Source: Kibdelosporangium banguiense
GTDB taxonomy: Bacteria > Actinomycetota > Actinomycetes > Mycobacteriales > Pseudonocardiaceae
Assembly (NCBI RefSeq): GCF_017876405.1
Contig: NZ_JAGINW010000001.1
Span: forward strand, 8,941,203-9,005,202
Direction of reading: 5' to 3'
Length of the DNA stretch: 64,000 nt
The position numbers and the translations under genes are program-made. Below are positions 62,367 to 64,000 of the stretch, piece after piece; position 1 is the first letter of the stretch, and the number at the start of each line of letters is the position of its first letter. The notes below the pieces were generated by a model that had not been told where the DNA came from, made no database searches, and was given only the letters and a program-made list of their open reading frames with translations.

Positions 62367-63599
62367 ATGATAAGAAGGCGAACATTACTCGGGGCAGGGC
62401 TCACCGTGCCGGCGGTCGGCGCCGCGTTCACGGGAACTGCGGAAGCGAAGCCCGGCAAACCCCGCGCGATAGACGCCACAGTCATCACAACAGTAAGCCC
62501 GGTGGGATACAAGGTCGCGGGCCTCGCGATCGAGTACGACCGGCCAGTCCATGGTGGACAATCACCCTTCGATGTCAAGGTGACGCTTTCCCGGCCCGAC
62601 GCCGACCCTCTCACCGGTACCCGCACGGTCGTGGACGCCTACCCGAACAACGCCCCGGAGTTCAGCGAGCACCCGCGGCCGGGCAGGTACGTCATCCTGG
62701 AACTGGACGAGAACGACCCACTCGCCCGCGCCGCGTACAACGAGGGCTACTACACGCGCTTCTACGACCTGAAAGGCGCCTACCAGGTCCAAGGGGTGAC
62801 CAACACGGGGATAAGCAACCCCGTCGTCGACGACTACAGCTCCGGCACGTCCGGCCCGCTGCCGTACCGCTTCTTCACCCCCAAAGTGCGCCCCGGCCGG
62901 AAATATCCGCTCGTGGTGACCCTCCACGGTCACGGCGAAAGCGGCACCGATAACTTCGCCCAGATCGCCGGGAACCAGATCTCCGTGGCCTTCGCGAACC
63001 CGGCGCGGCCGGCTTTCGTTCTCTCTCCCCAAGCACCTCCTGGCACGCCCGGAACCGGCGGATGGTGGCGATCCGACATTCGCGCGGCCGTCCTGGACCT
63101 GGTGAAAGCAACGATCGCGAAGAACCCCGCGATCGACCGGAGCCGGGTCTACCTGACCGGCCTGTCCATGGGGTCATACGGTTCGTGGGCGTTCCTGCCC
63201 GAGAACCATGATCTATTCGCCGGCGCCATCCTCGTCTGCGGCGCAGGCGACGAGACAGCAGCCGTCACCAACCTCGGCAAGTTCCCGATCTGGGCCGTGC
63301 ACTCCATCGACGACTCCGTCGTGCGCTACGACGTTCCAGGATCGGACTACCGGATCTTCAAGGCGCTGGAGGCGGCGGGCCGTCCGGTCACCTGGAGCGA
63401 GTGGCCCGGCACCGCACCGGAACGCGTCCAGGAGGCCTACGCCGCCGACGCGCGTGCACGCGCCGCCAGGTCAAGAAGCAAGCACATCTTCACCACGTTC
63501 CCCGCGGGTACGACACCGGTGTTCAGCCACGGCTCCTGGATTCCCACCTACCCGAACGATGTCATCCTCGACTGGCTGTTCGACCAGCGCCGCGCCTGA
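62367..63599 (+). CDS. exported alpha/beta hydrolase esterase (EstA/PHB-depolymerase-like)
   Basis: A 410-residue precursor starting at ATG 62367 behind gaggag. It has a twin-arginine-like signal (MIRRRTLLGAGLTVPAVGAA, cleavage near A-E-A). An N-terminal immunoglobulin-like domain (about residues 40-160, as in Thermotoga EstA) precedes the hydrolase domain: LVVTLHGHGESGTDN (oxyanion), nucleophile Ser267 in TGLSMGSYGS, acid Asp in VHSIDDSVV and base His in FSHGSW. It probably removes acyl groups (acetyl, feruloyl) from plant glycans or glycosides before import. It is the last gene of the rightward operon. Confidence 0.87.
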   Translation: MIRRRTLLGAGLTVPAVGAAFTGTAEAKPGKPRAIDATVITTVSPVGYKVAGLAIEYDRPVHGGQSPFDVKVTLSRPDADPLTGTRTVVDAYPNNAPEFSEHPRPGRYVILELDENDPLARAAYNEGYYTRFYDLKGAYQVQGVTNTGISNPVVDDYSSGTSGPLPYRFFTPKVRPGRKYPLVVTLHGHGESGTDNFAQIAGNQISVAFANPARPAFVLSPQAPPGTPGTGGWWRSDIRAAVLDLVKATIAKNPAIDRSRVYLTGLSMGSYGSWAFLPENHDLFAGAILVCGAGDETAAVTNLGKFPIWAVHSIDDSVVRYDVPGSDYRIFKALEAAGRPVTWSEWPGTAPERVQEAYAADARARAARSRSKHIFTTFPAGTTPVFSHGSWIPTYPNDVILDWLFDQRRA

Positions 63600-63610
63600 G
63601 TCACCCCGCC

Positions 63611-63802
63611 TCAGCGAGTGGCGAGAAGCCCGCGCCAGGCGGCGACAGGGATGGTGAGCGTGGGACCGGCGGGGTTCTTGGAATCGCGGACCAGAACCCC
63701 GTCAGCACTCAGAGATGGAGGGCGGCTAGGCCACGCCACCTCCACGCAGTCGGTTCCCACACCGTTGCTGCGGCTGCTCTTGCGCCAGGACGTCTGTGAC
63801 AC
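63611..63802 (-). CDS. DUF397 domain protein
   Basis: A 63-residue protein starting at GTG 63802: SQTSWRKSSRSNGVGTDCVE, then VLVRDSKNPAGPTL and the end FSxxAW-like VAAWRGLL. This is the standard DUF397 pattern (W-x-K-S-S-x-S, C-V-E-V, V-R-D-S-K). In actinobacteria these small proteins accompany a Scr1/WhiJ-type XRE regulator encoded just upstream, as here, and may act as its antagonist or signal partner. The gene overlaps the end of the upstream frame. Confidence 0.85.
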   Translation of the reverse strand: MSQTSWRKSSRSNGVGTDCVEVAWPSRPPSLSADGVLVRDSKNPAGPTLTIPVAAWRGLLATR

Positions 63803-64000
63803 CCTGTTGACTCCCTCGGTCGTACTCGTCGGCCAGTCTGGCCGCGAACTCCCGAGATTGTCCCTCATCCAGGGCCACATCAGCGAGCTTGGACACGAGT
63901 TCGCGATAGCTGTTCACGTAAGCAAGGGCGTCGAGAATCAGGCCACCGAATCGAAGGTCGTCCAGGTAGACCACAGGGCGGAATTCATGGGACTCCATCA
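63726..64000 (-). CDS. Scr1-family-like regulator, C-terminal part, partial
   Basis: This frame runs off the window end. The visible 90 residues contain RPVVYLDDLRFGGLILDALA, then YRELVSKLADVALDEGQSR, resembling the C-terminal DUF5753 region of XRE-type Scr1/WhiJ regulators (a V-Y-L-D/E strand, then a long helix with L-x-x-x-A-L). The HTH lies outside the window. The frame overlaps the DUF397 gene by about 77 bases; either the overlap is real or a small frameshift moves the true stop to near 63810. Confidence 0.55.
   Translation of the reverse strand, partial: MESHEFRPVVYLDDLRFGGLILDALAYVNSYRELVSKLADVALDEGQSREFAARLADEYDRGSQQGVTDVLAQEQPQQRCGNRLRGGGVA

Noticed and set aside
1..64000. CRISPR arrays, tRNA or rRNA genes
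   Set aside because: No regularly spaced repeats, cloverleaf-like sequences or rRNA-like stretches were recognised by reading; a tRNA scan would settle it.

Overview
The window is high-GC actinobacterial chromosome, most likely from the order Pseudonocardiales (a Kibdelosporangium/Lentzea/Amycolatopsis-like genome). The signs are strong G/C at third codon positions, many GTG/TTG starts, ATGA/GTGA stop-start overlaps, a mycothiol-dependent enzyme family member, twin-arginine signal peptides, a Scr1-type regulator next to a DUF397 protein, and several NarL-type two-component pairs. No rRNA, tRNA, CRISPR array or intact insertion sequence was found.

Layout. 1-5 kb: the tail of an alpha/beta hydrolase, a MarR regulator with a SnoaL-like protein, a mycothiol-dependent isomerase-like protein, and a D,D-carboxypeptidase/TetR operon with two copies of a palindromic operator. 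4.5-15.5 kb: two paralogous winged-helix regulators (one frameshifted), each divergent from a small secreted protein; two more small secreted proteins; a CPBP protease; a two-component pair; and a patch of gene remnants (quinone oxidoreductase, LacI, IstB, SDR, truncated integrase) with a duplicated ~110-bp element. 15.6-22.1 kb: a two-component pair followed by a likely operon of a PghP-like hydrolase, two tandem Cache-type membrane proteins, and the poly-gamma-glutamate synthase proteins PgsB and PgsC. No PgsA/CapA is present. 22-35.6 kb: a large S8 protease with a divergent two-HTH regulator, quinone oxidoreductase, enolase, a third two-component pair, a methyltransferase/P450 pair, transporter and methyltransferase remnants, and an Nramp-family protein lacking the usual motifs. 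35.6-47.5 kb: a Gfo/Idh/MocA oxidoreductase, a large membrane-anchored STAND/TPR protein, an IspH remnant, a four-gene amine-oxidase/permease/amidohydrolase/esterase operon, and ribB.

47.6-63.6 kb: the most coherent block is a divergent sugar-use locus. Leftward it encodes a split transketolase, an FGGY sugar kinase, a TIM-barrel isomerase and a SorC-type regulator. Rightward it encodes an oligopeptide-type ABC importer (with one permease fused to one ATPase), a GH3 beta-glycosidase, a DUF5060/DUF4038-type glycosidase and a secreted esterase. An isomerase, a kinase and a two-subunit transketolase match the enzyme set of the D-apiose -> D-apulose -> apulose-4-phosphate route, and the DUF4038-type fold includes GH140 apiosidases. 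I therefore propose apiosyl-glycoside use, as an inference. A shared palindrome (TGCATACCTATKCA) lies at the starts of both the SorC gene and the transketolase operon, which ties the locus to that regulator.

The window ends in a DUF397 protein and the C-terminal part of a Scr1-like regulator on the minus strand.
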